From Alphaproteobacteria bacterium (lineage in GTDB: Bacteria > Pseudomonadota > Alphaproteobacteria > Micropepsales > Micropepsaceae): a stretch of 64,000 nucleotides of DNA. A model generated the notes under the pieces. It worked only from the letters and a program-made list of their open reading frames with translations. It was not told where the DNA came from and made no database searches. This document shows positions 1-9,049 of the stretch, piece by piece. Position 1 is the first letter of the stretch, and each line of letters starts with the position of its first letter. Position numbers and translations under genes: made by a program. The stretch spans positions 434,001-498,000 of the forward strand of contig WGMH01000001.1 in the NCBI GenBank assembly GCA_016125165.1. The letters are read 5' to 3'.

Positions 1-310
1 CGGCCAGATCGACGACGGCGGGAACGCCGGTGAAATCCTGCATCAGCACGCGCGCGGGGCGGAAGGCGATCTCGCGGTCGGACCACTTCTTCTTGCCCCA
101 GGCAACAAGGGACTCGATGTCCTTCTTGCTGACAGTCCTGCCATCCTCGTAGCGCAGCAGATTTTCGAGCAGCACGCGCAGCGAATAGGGAAGTTTTTCG
201 ATCCCCTTCAGGCCGTTCTTCGCGGCGGCGGCAAGGCTGAAATAGGCATACTTCTTCGAGCCCACCGTAAGCGTGCGGCGGGTTTTGAAACTGTCGAGGC
301 TGGATTTCAC
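1..310 (-). CDS. acnA: aconitate hydratase, N-terminal part (runs off the window)
   Basis: The reading frame enters from the left edge and begins at a GTG at 308-310, preceded by AAGGGA eight bases upstream. About 103 codons are visible. The N-terminus (VKSSLDSFKTRRTLTVGSK, then KYAYFSLAAA and LPYSLRVLLENLLR) and the later stretch FRPARVLMQDFTGVPAVVDLA are typical of the bacterial aconitase A/IRP1-type enzyme, a cytosolic [4Fe-4S] protein that interconverts citrate and isocitrate in the TCA cycle. The iron-sulfur cysteines and most of the catalytic domain lie outside the window. It is transcribed divergently from the crotonase gene at 412. Confidence 0.93.
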   Translation of the reverse strand, partial: MKSSLDSFKTRRTLTVGSKKYAYFSLAAAAKNGLKGIEKLPYSLRVLLENLLRYEDGRTVSKKDIESLVAWGKKKWSDREIAFRPARVLMQDFTGVPAVVDLA

Positions 311-411
311 AGGATTCGTCCCTTGCTGTGCGTTCTGGAACGAGGGGTGGTTTAGTGAGAATCTCTCCGAAAGAAAAGCACGGATTCCGCTCTATTTTTC
401 TGGAGAACGCG

Positions 412-1224
412 ATGAAGGAAGTAGATGCAGTCGCAATTGAGACAAACGGTCCGGTGACGACGGTCATTTTGAACCGGCCGCATGTGCGCAATGCCGTGGA
501 TCGCCCCACCGCCGAGGCGCTTGCCGCTGCGTTTCTGGCCTTTGAGGCTGACGAGAGCCAGTCCGTCGCGGTGCTGTGGGGTGCTGGCGGCACCTTCTGC
601 GCAGGCGCGGACCTCAAAGCGGTCGCCGACGGACACGGCAACCGCACCGTACCGGTAAAAATCGGCGCCGAATTCGATCCGCTGGCCGCCGATGGCCCGA
701 TGGGGCCAACCCGGCTTTGTCTTTCCAAACCGGTGATTGCGGCAGTCAGCGGCCATGCCGTGGCGGGCGGACTTAAACTTGCCTGCTGGTGCGACCTGCG
801 TGTGGCGGAAGAATCGGCGGTGTTCGGCGTATTCTGCCGCCGGTGGGGCGTGCCGCTGATCGACGGCGGGACGGTGCGCCTGCCCCGGCTGATCGGCCAT
901 TCGCGGGCGATGGACATGATTCTGACGGGCCGGCCCGTTAGCGCGGCGGAGGCCCTTGCCATGGGTCTCGCCAATCGCGTGGTGAAGACCGGCGAAGCAC
1001 GCGCCGCCGCTGAAAGTCTTGCCCACGAGATTGCACGAATGCCGCAAGGTTGCATGAAGGGCGACCGCGCCAGCGCCATCGCGCAGTGGGACCTCGCCTT
1101 TCCCGAGGCCATGGCTGGCGAGTTTGCCGCCGGAATCAAAACCATCATGAGCGGAGAAACGCTGACGGGTGCCGCCCGCTTTGCCGCGGGCAAGGGCCGC
1201 GGCGGGCGTTTCGACGACATCTGA
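412..1224 (+). CDS. crotonase/enoyl-CoA hydratase-like protein with substituted catalytic glutamates
   Basis: A 270-residue crotonase-fold protein. I chose the ATG at 412 because GGAG lies six bases upstream; the frame is open further upstream but without a comparable site. The oxyanion-hole loops are present (GGTFCAGADLK near residues 59-69 and SGHAVAGG near 113-120), followed by CDLRVAEE and DGGTVRLPRLIGHSRAMD. In hydratases a glutamate follows the GGG of the second loop; here it is Lys122 (AAA at 775-777). The second catalytic glutamate position also falls in a Cys/Arg-rich stretch (FCRRWGVP). The fold is clear. The reaction is not: CoA-thioester binding is likely, classical water addition is doubtful. 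No operon partner is evident. Confidence 0.85.
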   Translation: MKEVDAVAIETNGPVTTVILNRPHVRNAVDRPTAEALAAAFLAFEADESQSVAVLWGAGGTFCAGADLKAVADGHGNRTVPVKIGAEFDPLAADGPMGPTRLCLSKPVIAAVSGHAVAGGLKLACWCDLRVAEESAVFGVFCRRWGVPLIDGGTVRLPRLIGHSRAMDMILTGRPVSAAEALAMGLANRVVKTGEARAAAESLAHEIARMPQGCMKGDRASAIAQWDLAFPEAMAGEFAAGIKTIMSGETLTGAARFAAGKGRGGRFDDI

Positions 1225-1424
1225 TTCTTCGGAGCGCCCTCCGGGGCTCCGCCAGGATGAATCCCGCCCCAACTCCACGGTGCGGCGCGCGCGCAAGGCA
1301 CGGACGCTGAACCATATTATTGCCCCATTCCCCGCGCATAGAAGCATGCCTGCCAAGGGGGCGGAGGGGGCGCGGACAAGGCGCCCGGATTCGGGCGCAG
1401 GCGACGGGACAGAACAAGGACGCG

Positions 1425-2210
1425 ATGACAAAGCGATTGATATCGATCGCCGCGGCGGTGGTCGCGCTTCTGTGCGCGACACCCGATGTCATGGCCGGCG
1501 ACCAGCCCGTGCAGCTGGCGCAGATGGCCGAGCGGCTTTCCCGTGACCGGCTGGGTGATATCGAACCGGGCACCTATCTTGCCGGCGACAACCTCAAATT
1601 CAGTATCGATCGCGGTGACGGCTATTTCCTGTTTCGCATGGACGGTAGCCCCGAAATCTTTGTGCTGCATTCCGAAGCCGCCTCACTTGGCGGAAGGGTG
1701 CTGAAATACGACTCTGGCGAAACCGCGCTGCGCGTGGCCGGATGGGGCGGCATCACTCTTTACACCGACAGCAGTCCCAGTGGCCTGCCGGTGGTGCGCA
1801 CCGGCGAATCCACGCCGCCGCGCCGCACCAATGTGAGCCCCGCCGAAATCCAGAAAGCCGCAAAGGATGAAGCTCAGCGCATCAACACGATCCGCGGTCT
1901 GCATATGAGCTTCGATGCCGACTGGAAAAGACTGAGCGCCAATGCCGATCTGCGCGCACTCGCGCTCGATGCGCTAGAAAACGCGTCACGCGGCATCGAG
2001 CGGTTTACAGCAAACGCCGTGGGACGGCAGGAAGTCTCACGCCGCATCGGCGCGGTGCTGATGACAACAGGGCTTCGCCCCAGCGTAAGCATGCGTGGCC
2101 GCACGCTTCTTGCGACGTTCAATCCCGCCAACGGCTTTGAAGGCCGCGCATCCTCGCGCGCCTTCGCCAAGGCGATGGACGAAATGTTCGCGAACCAGCG
2201 GCTGCACTGA
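1425..2210 (+). CDS. secreted protein of unknown function
   Basis: A 261-residue protein starting at the ATG with AAGGA four bases upstream. The first about 25 residues (MTKRLISIAAAVVALLCATP) form a signal peptide with cleavage likely after VMA, so it should be periplasmic or secreted. The next about 90 residues look like a small beta-rich domain (GDGYFLFRMDGSPEIFVLH). The C-terminal half is helical and includes DLRALALDALENASRGIERF. I recognise no catalytic motif or named family. It is separated from the crotonase gene by about 200 bases and meets the cupin gene end to end. Confidence 0.75.
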   Translation: MTKRLISIAAAVVALLCATPDVMAGDQPVQLAQMAERLSRDRLGDIEPGTYLAGDNLKFSIDRGDGYFLFRMDGSPEIFVLHSEAASLGGRVLKYDSGETALRVAGWGGITLYTDSSPSGLPVVRTGESTPPRRTNVSPAEIQKAAKDEAQRINTIRGLHMSFDADWKRLSANADLRALALDALENASRGIERFTANAVGRQEVSRRIGAVLMTTGLRPSVSMRGRTLLATFNPANGFEGRASSRAFAKAMDEMFANQRLH

Positions 2211-2213
2211 GCA

Positions 2214-2645
2214 TCAAGGCTCAAAGCCCGGTGCGGCGAGCTCGAATCCCGAAAACGAAAATCCCGGCGCAACCGTACATCCGACAAGCGTGAAAACGCC
2301 AAGCGGACGGGCCGCTTGCCATGCATGCGCAGGCACGATCACCTGCGGCGTCTCGCCCTCTTCAATGCGATTGCCAAGAACATGGCGCGTGCGCGGCTTT
2401 CCATTTTCCGCGATGAGAATTTCCAATGGATCGCCGCGATAGAAATGCCAGATTTCGGCGGCATCGACCTTGTGCCAGCGCGATATCTCTCCTTCCTTCA
2501 GGAGAAAGAGGATGGCGGTGGAATGTGCGCGGGCATCGCCGTTCTCATCGCGAAACGTCTCGCGGAAATGGCCGCCTTCGGGATGCGGCTGCAAGCGCAG
2601 GCGTACGATGAGCGCATTGGCTTCGGATGCGTCGCCGCCGGTCAC
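2214..2645 (-). CDS. cupin_5 (DUF985) family protein
   Basis: A 143-residue protein starting at GTG, which overlaps the stop of the upstream exonuclease gene by four bases (GTGA), so the two are translationally coupled. The sequence matches the DUF985/cupin_5 family: LRLQPHPEGGHFRETFRDE at the N-terminus, STAILFLLKEGEISRWHKVD, then EIWHFYRGDPLEI, and a C-terminal VPAHAWQAAR followed by GCTVAPGFSFSGFEL. The paired histidines and acidic residues fit a metal or small-ligand-binding cupin barrel. The substrate is not known for this family. Cytoplasmic. Confidence 0.88.
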   Translation of the reverse strand: MTGGDASEANALIVRLRLQPHPEGGHFRETFRDENGDARAHSTAILFLLKEGEISRWHKVDAAEIWHFYRGDPLEILIAENGKPRTRHVLGNRIEEGETPQVIVPAHAWQAARPLGVFTLVGCTVAPGFSFSGFELAAPGFEP

Positions 2646-3247
2646 GTCGCCAACTCCAGCAGCGGACTGGGTGCCCCGCGCGCGATGAGGGCCGCAATCC
2701 CCCGGGCAACAGAGCGCGCATCATCGAGAGCATCGTGCGCGCGGCCTTCGAACGGAACGCCGCAGAGCTTCGCCACATCGCAGGCATGGGCGCCGCGCGT
2801 TTCGATGCCCTGCGCCAGAAGCCATGGCACGCAATTTATGTGGCGCGGCAAAACGGGCGCGTCAGCGATACCGTAAAGCCGCAGATTGTCCTTCAGCACT
2901 AGATCGTCGCGACCGAAGGCGAACATCGGAGCCCCATCGGCAAATTCGACATAGGCGCGATAGGCCTGCGGGAAATCGATGCCATCGCGCTTCACGGCGT
3001 CATTTCCAATGCCGGTGAGCTGCACGAAATAATCCGAGAGCTCCACGTTGATGCGCGGACGCACGAGAATCTGGAATTCGTCGCGGATGGAAAAGCTGGC
3101 CGCATCGACTTTCACCGCGCCAATCTGCACGACCTCGCGATATTCGCCGGGCGCCATCCAGCGCCGTGCCATCGAGCCCTGCCAGGCCGTGTATTCGAGA
3201 TCGAATACGATGGCATCGGTCGTGCGAATCTGTGGAGAAGTGGTCAT
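2642..3247 (-). CDS. DEDDh-type 3'-5' exonuclease
   Basis: A 201-residue exonuclease of the DnaQ-like superfamily. Exo I is FDLEYTA (Asp16 and Glu18, the metal ligands), Exo II lies around FAFGRDDLVLKDN, and Exo III is GRAHDALDDARSVA, with the histidine and aspartate of the DEDDh class. LVRPRINVELSDYFVQLTGI is the strand-helix region also seen in epsilon-like exonucleases. The likely substrate is single-stranded DNA or RNA ends. Its C-terminus overlaps the cupin gene. A TTAA-N7-TTAA motif lies in the upstream region shared with the divergent gene at 3347. Confidence 0.87.
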   Translation of the reverse strand: MTTSPQIRTTDAIVFDLEYTAWQGSMARRWMAPGEYREVVQIGAVKVDAASFSIRDEFQILVRPRINVELSDYFVQLTGIGNDAVKRDGIDFPQAYRAYVEFADGAPMFAFGRDDLVLKDNLRLYGIADAPVLPRHINCVPWLLAQGIETRGAHACDVAKLCGVPFEGRAHDALDDARSVARGIAALIARGAPSPLLELAT

Positions 3248-3278
3248 CGTGCCTGTTTCGACTCAGCGTCACACCGCA

Positions 3279-3293
3279 TTAAGACATTCTTAA
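3279..3293. promoter_or_regulatory. candidate CtrA binding site (TTAA-N7-TTAA)
   Basis: TTAAGACATTCTTAA is an exact TTAA-N7-TTAA match, the consensus of the alphaproteobacterial cell-cycle regulator CtrA. It sits between the divergent exonuclease (start 3247) and membrane-protein (start 3347) genes, 32 and 54 bases from their start codons. Half-sites occur elsewhere in the window, but this is the only full site I found between genes. A chance match cannot be excluded. Confidence 0.45.
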
Positions 3294-3346
3294 GACTGGC
3301 AGCAGAGCGTATCGGTGTACTCAAAGCCTGATTTGGCGAGGCAACC

Positions 3347-4048
3347 ATGGCCCAGGTCCAGCGCGCTCATCTTCAACCGGTTCCCGGCGTTTCGAGCATT
3401 GTGCCCGATTCGCGAATCGCACCCGAAGCAAAACGCCACGATGTCGAACTGGCGCGGCTTTCCGCGCTGCACGAGGAAGCTCGTGAAACTGCCGAGCTGG
3501 CCAATCTTCTGGGCCGCGCGCCCATGGTGGCGGCCAGCCTTGTGGCAGCGGCGGCGCTGACCGCGACGCTGGGGCAGACCATGACCGCACCCGCCGAAAC
3601 CATCGCCTGGCTGATCCTGATGCTCGTGGGCGTGGGCGCGTTGCTCCGTGCCTATGCGCAAGCCATTCGCGCGCCGTTTGAACGCGCGCCGCTTAAGGCA
3701 TTCAGCGAGGATGCCAAATCCGTTCTGCTTTATGCCGGTTTTGCTTGGGGGGCGGGCGCATTTCTGGCGCTGCCGGACTACACCGGATCCGCTGGCGCAG
3801 TCCTGTTCGCGGCCGCGGGCGCGGCTCTGGTGGCTTTCGCCATCCGCAGCGTACAGCACAGCTTTGTGTTCCTGATCCCGGCAGCGGCACTTACGGCGTT
3901 CGCCTGCGTATTGCGGCCGCTGGAAGGCGGCCCTCTGGCAGCTGCCCTGGTGCTGGTGGCCTGCGCGCTGGTGGCGGCAGTCATGCAGCGCGCGGACAGG
4001 CGCCTGCACGCCACATTGCCGAAATTTACAGGTATTCCGGCGCTTTAG
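3347..4048 (+). CDS. inner-membrane protein of unknown function
   Basis: A 233-residue protein. The first 65 residues are soluble and contain a short charged helix (ELARLSALHEEARETAELAN). About six hydrophobic helices follow, including MVAASLVAAAALTATLG, IAWLILMLVGVGALL, LLYAGFAWGAGAFLAL, GAVLFAAAGAALVAFAI and AALVLVACALVAAVM, and the protein ends in a short basic tail. No family signature was recognised. It stands alone between the divergent exonuclease gene and the large glutamate dehydrogenase gene, which begins 106 bases downstream and may be independently transcribed. Confidence 0.75.
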   Translation: MAQVQRAHLQPVPGVSSIVPDSRIAPEAKRHDVELARLSALHEEARETAELANLLGRAPMVAASLVAAAALTATLGQTMTAPAETIAWLILMLVGVGALLRAYAQAIRAPFERAPLKAFSEDAKSVLLYAGFAWGAGAFLALPDYTGSAGAVLFAAAGAALVAFAIRSVQHSFVFLIPAAALTAFACVLRPLEGGPLAAALVLVACALVAAVMQRADRRLHATLPKFTGIPAL

Positions 4049-4153
4049 GCCGGGGCGAACCACAGAATTGCCACAAAAAGGGCGTGCAAGCCCCCCGCGC
4101 ACCCGGCGGGCATTAACGATATTGTGCGTCCCGCCGATTACCCTAGCGGAACC

Positions 4154-7100
4154 ATGAGCCAAGCCCTCCCAGCCGGACCCGCCCACAACCCCATTTCCGA
4201 CGATCAGGATACAAAGGCCGACGCCCGATTGGAGGCGGCCCTTTCCACGGTGCGCAGTAGCGCACCCGATCCTGCCTTGGTCGCCTTCACCGAAGCGCTA
4301 TTCCGGCGCGCATCGCCCGAAGACATTCTGTCGTACTCGGCAGATTCGCTGGCGGCACTTGCCTTGCTCGCCTTCCAGAAATCCGCGATCCGCAAGCCGG
4401 GCGAGTCACTGGTCGACCTGTTCACGCTGCACGCGGAAAAGGCCGAGTGCACCAGCAACGAAACCGTGCTGATCGCCGTGAACGACGATATGCCGTTCCT
4501 GTTCGATTCGCTGATCGGCCTTCTCACCGCGCGCGGTGCAAAGATTCAGGCGCTGTTCCATCCGATCATGGCGGGGGGACGCAATGCCGACGGTACGCGC
4601 AACGCCTCCATCGCCGCACGCGAAAGCGTGATCGTGGTGGCGCTTGAATTTCATGCCGACGCAGACGCGCAAAAGTCCCTTCTGGCCGAAGCGGACCATG
4701 TGTTCTCGCAGGTACGTCTGGCGGTGCGCGACTGGCGGCCCATGCGCGAAGCGCTGGCCGAAACCATTCTGGCGCTGAGCGACAACCCGCCGGCAATCTC
4801 CAAGGATCAGCTCGACGAAAGCATCGCCTTCCTCACATGGCTAGGCGACAACCACTTCACGTTCCTTGGCGCGCGCGACTACGCATACACGGCCGACGAT
4901 GGCGGTCATCTGGAGCCGGTCGATGAATCGGGCCTTGGCATTCTTGCCAACCCGGATGCGCGCGTGATCCGCCGCGGCCATGGCCGCGTCAGCCTCTCGC
5001 CGGACGTTCAGGCATTCCTGACACAGCCTGAACCGCTCATCATCACGAAGGCGAATGAACGCTCCGCGGTGCATCGCCGCGTGCACATGGACTATGTGGG
5101 CGTGAAGATGTTCGACGCCAACGGCGTGCTGACTGGCGAACGCCGCTTCGTGGGACTGTTCACATCCGGCGCCTATAGCCGGCGGCCTTCCGAGATCCCG
5201 CTGCTGCGCCGCAAAGTGCGCCATGTGAAGGAGCGCGCGAGCCTTCCGCCGGAAAGCCATGACGGCAAGGCGCTGGCGCATATCCTCGATACCTATCCGC
5301 GCGACGAACTGTTTCAGGTGAGCGACGATGAACTGTTCGCGACCGCCATGGGTATTTTGCGGCTGGGCGAGCGGCCCAAGGTGCGCGTGTTCCTGCGCTT
5401 TGACCGCTTCGACCGTTTTGTTTCCGCCCTCGTCTTCGTGCCGCGCGACCGCTACGACACCTCAGTGCGCGAGCGCATCCATGCCATTCTGGCCAAGCGC
5501 TTCGACGGACGCATGAGCGCGGCGACACCGTTGCTGGATGATTCCGCGCTCGCCCGCGTGCACTACATCATCGGCCGCAATGAGGGCGAACGCCCGCGCG
5601 TAGAGATCGCGCTTCTGGAAGCCGAAATCCGCGAGGCCATCCGCACCTGGGACGACGGTTTCGCTGCGGCGCTGGTTCTGGAACACGGCGAAGCCCAGGG
5701 TGAAGCGATATTCCGCCGTCAGGCGCAAACGTTCCCGCACCGCTATCGCGACGTGTTCGCACCGCAGGAAGCGGTGACGGACCTCGACGAACTGGACCGG
5801 CTGGCGCGCAATGACGGTAGCCTGAAAATCAAGGCGCGCGCCTATCGCCGCGCCACGGATGCGCATTCGGCCATCCGCCTGAAGCTGTATGTGCTCGGCA
5901 GTGTTCTGCCGCTTTCGGCTTCGCTGCCGGTATTTGAAAATCTCGGCTTCAAGGTGATCGCGGAGGATTCCTATTCCGTCGCGCTCAATCTGGGTGATGG
6001 CTGGCAGGAAGATGCGGCGGTTCTGGATTTCCGCATGGAGCGCGCTGACGAAGGCGCCGCCGACCTCGAAACGATCAAGGACAGGCTCGAAGACGCCTTC
6101 CATGCGGTCGTCGCGGGACAGGCCGAAAATGATGGCTTCAACCGGCTTGTGATTGGCGCGGGCCTGACATGGCGCGACGTGACGATCCTGCGCGCCACCG
6201 CGAAATATCTGCGTCAGGCAGGCCTGACCTTCAGTCAGGACTATCTGGAGCAGGCGCTTTCACGCAATCCCGACATCGCAGCACTGCTGGTGGAACTGTT
6301 CGTGGTGCGCAATGATCCCGAAGGCGGCTTCGATGAGGCGCGCGCCACGCAGATCGCAAAGCGCATCGAACAATCGCTCAACGACGTGCCCAGTCTCGAT
6401 GATGACCGCATCATCCGGCGTCTGCGCAACGTGATCGAAAATGTGCTGCGCACCAATTTCTTCCAGCCCGGCGCGGACGGCCAGCCCAAATCCTACTTTG
6501 CGATGAAACTGGACAGCGCACGGCTGGACGAATTGCCCGCGCCGCGGCCGCATGTGGAAATATTCGTCTACAGTCCGCAGGTCGAAGGCGTGCATCTGCG
6601 CTTCGGCAAAGTGGCGCGCGGCGGGATTCGCTGGAGCGACCGGCGCGAGGATTTCCGCACAGAAATCCTTGGCCTCGTGAAAGCGCAGCAGGTGAAGAAC
6701 GCGGTGATCGTGCCGGTGGGCGCGAAAGGCGGCTTTTATCCCAAGCAGCTTCCGCTGAACGCAGCGCGCGATGCCGTCCAGGCCGCGGCCATCGAAGCCT
6801 ACAAGACGTTCATCGGTGCACTGCTCGACGTGACCGACAACATAGGCCCGGATGGCAGCGTGATCGTGCCCGATCATGTGCGCCGTCACGACGAAGACGA
6901 TCCCTATCTGGTGGTGGCCGCCGACAAGGGCACAGCCACCTTCTCGGACATTGCCAATGGCATCGCCGAATCGCGCGGCTTCTGGCTGGGCGACGCCTTC
7001 GCCTCCGGCGGCAGCCATGGCTATGACCACAAGAAGATGGGCATTACCGCGCGCGGCGCATGGGAAGCGGTGAAACGCCACTTCCGCGAAATGGGCCGCG

Positions 7101-9034
7101 ATATCCAGAGCGAACCCTTCACGGTCGTGGGCGTGGGCGACATGTCGGGCGATGTGTTCGGCAATGGCATGCTGTTGTCCAAGCACATCCGCCTTGTGGC
7201 CGCATTCGATCATCGCCACATCTTCATCGACCCCGATCCCGATACGGCGGCAAGCTGGGATGAGCGCAAGCGCATGTTCGAACTGCCTCGCTCAAGCTGG
7301 GCCGACTACAATCATGACTTGATCTCCCAAGGCGGTGGCGTCTTTCCGCGCACGGCGAAGGAAATCGTGCTGTCACCGCAGATGAAGGCGTTGACCGGCC
7401 TCACCGCCGACAAGGCCACACCCAACGACCTGATGAAGGCGCTGCTGAAGGCTGAAGTGGATCTTCTATGGTTCGGCGGCATCGGCACCTATATCAAGGC
7501 GTCAACACAGAACAACATCGACGTGGGCGATCGCGCCAATGACGCGCTGCGCGTGAACGGCAAGGACGTTCGCGCAAAGGTCGTCGGCGAAGGCGCGAAC
7601 CTTGGCGCCACGCAACTTGGCCGCGTGGAATACGCGCTGACGGGCGGACGCATCAACACCGATGCCATCGACAATTCGGCGGGAGTTGATACTTCGGACC
7701 ACGAGGTGAATCTCAAGATTCTATTCAGCGGACCGACGCGTCGCGACGAGCTTTCCATGGACGCTCGCGACGACCTGCTCACCGCCATGACCGACGAAGT
7801 GGCGAGGCATGTTCTGCAGGACAATTACGATCAGACGCTGGCGCTTTCCGTGGCGCAATCGCGCGCACTGACCGATGCGGATGGCCATGCCCGCTTCATG
7901 CGCGAACTTGAGCGGCGCGGCCGGCTGGATCGGGCCGTGGAATTCCTGCCCACTGACGAAGAACTGCGCAAACGCGTAACCGACGGTCACGGACTAACGC
8001 GGCCGGAACTGGCGGTGCTTCTGGCCTATTCCAAACTCGATCTGGCTGCCGATCTGCTGGACAGCGATCTGCCGGACGACGCGCATTTCGGTTTCGAACT
8101 AAAGAGCTATTTCCCGAAGGCGGCGGCGGACAAATATCCCGGTGAGATGGAAAACCATCGCCTTCGCCGCGAAATCGTGACCGACGTTCTGACCAATCAC
8201 ATGGTCAATCTGGCCGGGCCGCTTTTCGTGCACCGGATGAAGGAAATCTCTGGTGCGCCCGCCCCGAAAGTGGCGCGTGCCTTCGCCATGGCCGATGGCG
8301 CATTCGCTTTGTCCGACCTAAAGGCGCGCATCGACACGCTGGATCTGAAGGTCGCAACCAACCTGCAAACCGCCATGTATGAAAACATCGGCGAACTGCT
8401 GCGGCGGCTGGGTCTCTGGTTCCTCGTCAATGTGCCATCCAATGCCGATCTTTCCGAGACAGTGAAACGCTATCGGCAGGGCGTCGATCTTCTGCGCGGC
8501 ACCTTTGCCTCGCTGGTCTCGCCTTACGAAGCCCATGACACCGAAGCCCGCATCAACGCCTATCGCGATGCCGGCGCGCCGCTGGACGTGGCGGAAGATG
8601 TGGCGGTGTTGCCGCTTCTGGGCGCAGCGCCCGAAATCGTGCATCTGGCACATGCGCGCAGCCTCGATATCGATCTGGTGGCGGGCGCCTATTTCGAGCT
8701 TGGCGAGATCATCGGCATCGACCGTTTGCGGGGACTTTCAGCCCGCATTGCAGCCAGTGAGCATTGGGACCGCCTGGCCATTCGCCGCATCGCCGATGAC
8801 CTGTTCGCCGGTCAGCGCGCTCTGGCGCAGAACGCTCTTGCCGGCTTCGAGAACGACAAGACCGACCGTTCGCGCGACGACGGCATGGAAGCGGCGCGGC
8901 AATGGGCCAAGAGCCATGATGAAACGCTGGCGCGCACGCGCGGCTTTCTCGGCGAACTGGAACGCACGGGCGATCTTTCCATCGCCAAGCTCACACTTGC
9001 CAACAGCCAGATCCACGAACTGGCCGCGCATTAA
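4154..9034 (+). CDS. gdhB: NAD-specific glutamate dehydrogenase, large (about 180 kDa) type
   Basis: A 1626-residue enzyme that oxidatively deaminates glutamate to 2-oxoglutarate and ammonia with NAD. The length and layout match the L-180 class known from Caulobacter, Pseudomonas and Streptomyces. A long N-terminal regulatory region is followed by the catalytic domain around residues 800-1200, with KVARGGIRWSDRREDFRTE, the lysine motif PVGAKGGFYPKQ, NGIAESRGFWLGDAFASGG, the NAD-domain VVGVGDMSGDVFGNGML, and DLLWFGGIGTYIK with GEGANLGATQLGR. A C-terminal helical domain of about 400 residues follows. The ATG at 4154 is preceded by AGCGGA. Its product feeds the 2-oxoglutarate dehydrogenase encoded later in the window. 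It is monocistronic and converges on the gene at 9050 with only 15 bases between stops. Confidence 0.96.
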   Translation: MSQALPAGPAHNPISDDQDTKADARLEAALSTVRSSAPDPALVAFTEALFRRASPEDILSYSADSLAALALLAFQKSAIRKPGESLVDLFTLHAEKAECTSNETVLIAVNDDMPFLFDSLIGLLTARGAKIQALFHPIMAGGRNADGTRNASIAARESVIVVALEFHADADAQKSLLAEADHVFSQVRLAVRDWRPMREALAETILALSDNPPAISKDQLDESIAFLTWLGDNHFTFLGARDYAYTADDGGHLEPVDESGLGILANPDARVIRRGHGRVSLSPDVQAFLTQPEPLIITKANERSAVHRRVHMDYVGVKMFDANGVLTGERRFVGLFTSGAYSRRPSEIPLLRRKVRHVKERASLPPESHDGKALAHILDTYPRDELFQVSDDELFATAMGILRLGERPKVRVFLRFDRFDRFVSALVFVPRDRYDTSVRERIHAILAKRFDGRMSAATPLLDDSALARVHYIIGRNEGERPRVEIALLEAEIREAIRTWDDGFAAALVLEHGEAQGEAIFRRQAQTFPHRYRDVFAPQEAVTDLDELDRLARNDGSLKIKARAYRRATDAHSAIRLKLYVLGSVLPLSASLPVFENLGFKVIAEDSYSVALNLGDGWQEDAAVLDFRMERADEGAADLETIKDRLEDAFHAVVAGQAENDGFNRLVIGAGLTWRDVTILRATAKYLRQAGLTFSQDYLEQALSRNPDIAALLVELFVVRNDPEGGFDEARATQIAKRIEQSLNDVPSLDDDRIIRRLRNVIENVLRTNFFQPGADGQPKSYFAMKLDSARLDELPAPRPHVEIFVYSPQVEGVHLRFGKVARGGIRWSDRREDFRTEILGLVKAQQVKNAVIVPVGAKGGFYPKQLPLNAARDAVQAAAIEAYKTFIGALLDVTDNIGPDGSVIVPDHVRRHDEDDPYLVVAADKGTATFSDIANGIAESRGFWLGDAFASGGSHGYDHKKMGITARGAWEAVKRHFREMGRDIQSEPFTVVGVGDMSGDVFGNGMLLSKHIRLVAAFDHRHIFIDPDPDTAASWDERKRMFELPRSSWADYNHDLISQGGGVFPRTAKEIVLSPQMKALTGLTADKATPNDLMKALLKAEVDLLWFGGIGTYIKASTQNNIDVGDRANDALRVNGKDVRAKVVGEGANLGATQLGRVEYALTGGRINTDAIDNSAGVDTSDHEVNLKILFSGPTRRDELSMDARDDLLTAMTDEVARHVLQDNYDQTLALSVAQSRALTDADGHARFMRELERRGRLDRAVEFLPTDEELRKRVTDGHGLTRPELAVLLAYSKLDLAADLLDSDLPDDAHFGFELKSYFPKAAADKYPGEMENHRLRREIVTDVLTNHMVNLAGPLFVHRMKEISGAPAPKVARAFAMADGAFALSDLKARIDTLDLKVATNLQTAMYENIGELLRRLGLWFLVNVPSNADLSETVKRYRQGVDLLRGTFASLVSPYEAHDTEARINAYRDAGAPLDVAEDVAVLPLLGAAPEIVHLAHARSLDIDLVAGAYFELGEIIGIDRLRGLSARIAASEHWDRLAIRRIADDLFAGQRALAQNALAGFENDKTDRSRDDGMEAARQWAKSHDETLARTRGFLGELERTGDLSIAKLTLANSQIHELAAH

Positions 9035-9049
9035 AGCGCGGCTGGTCCG

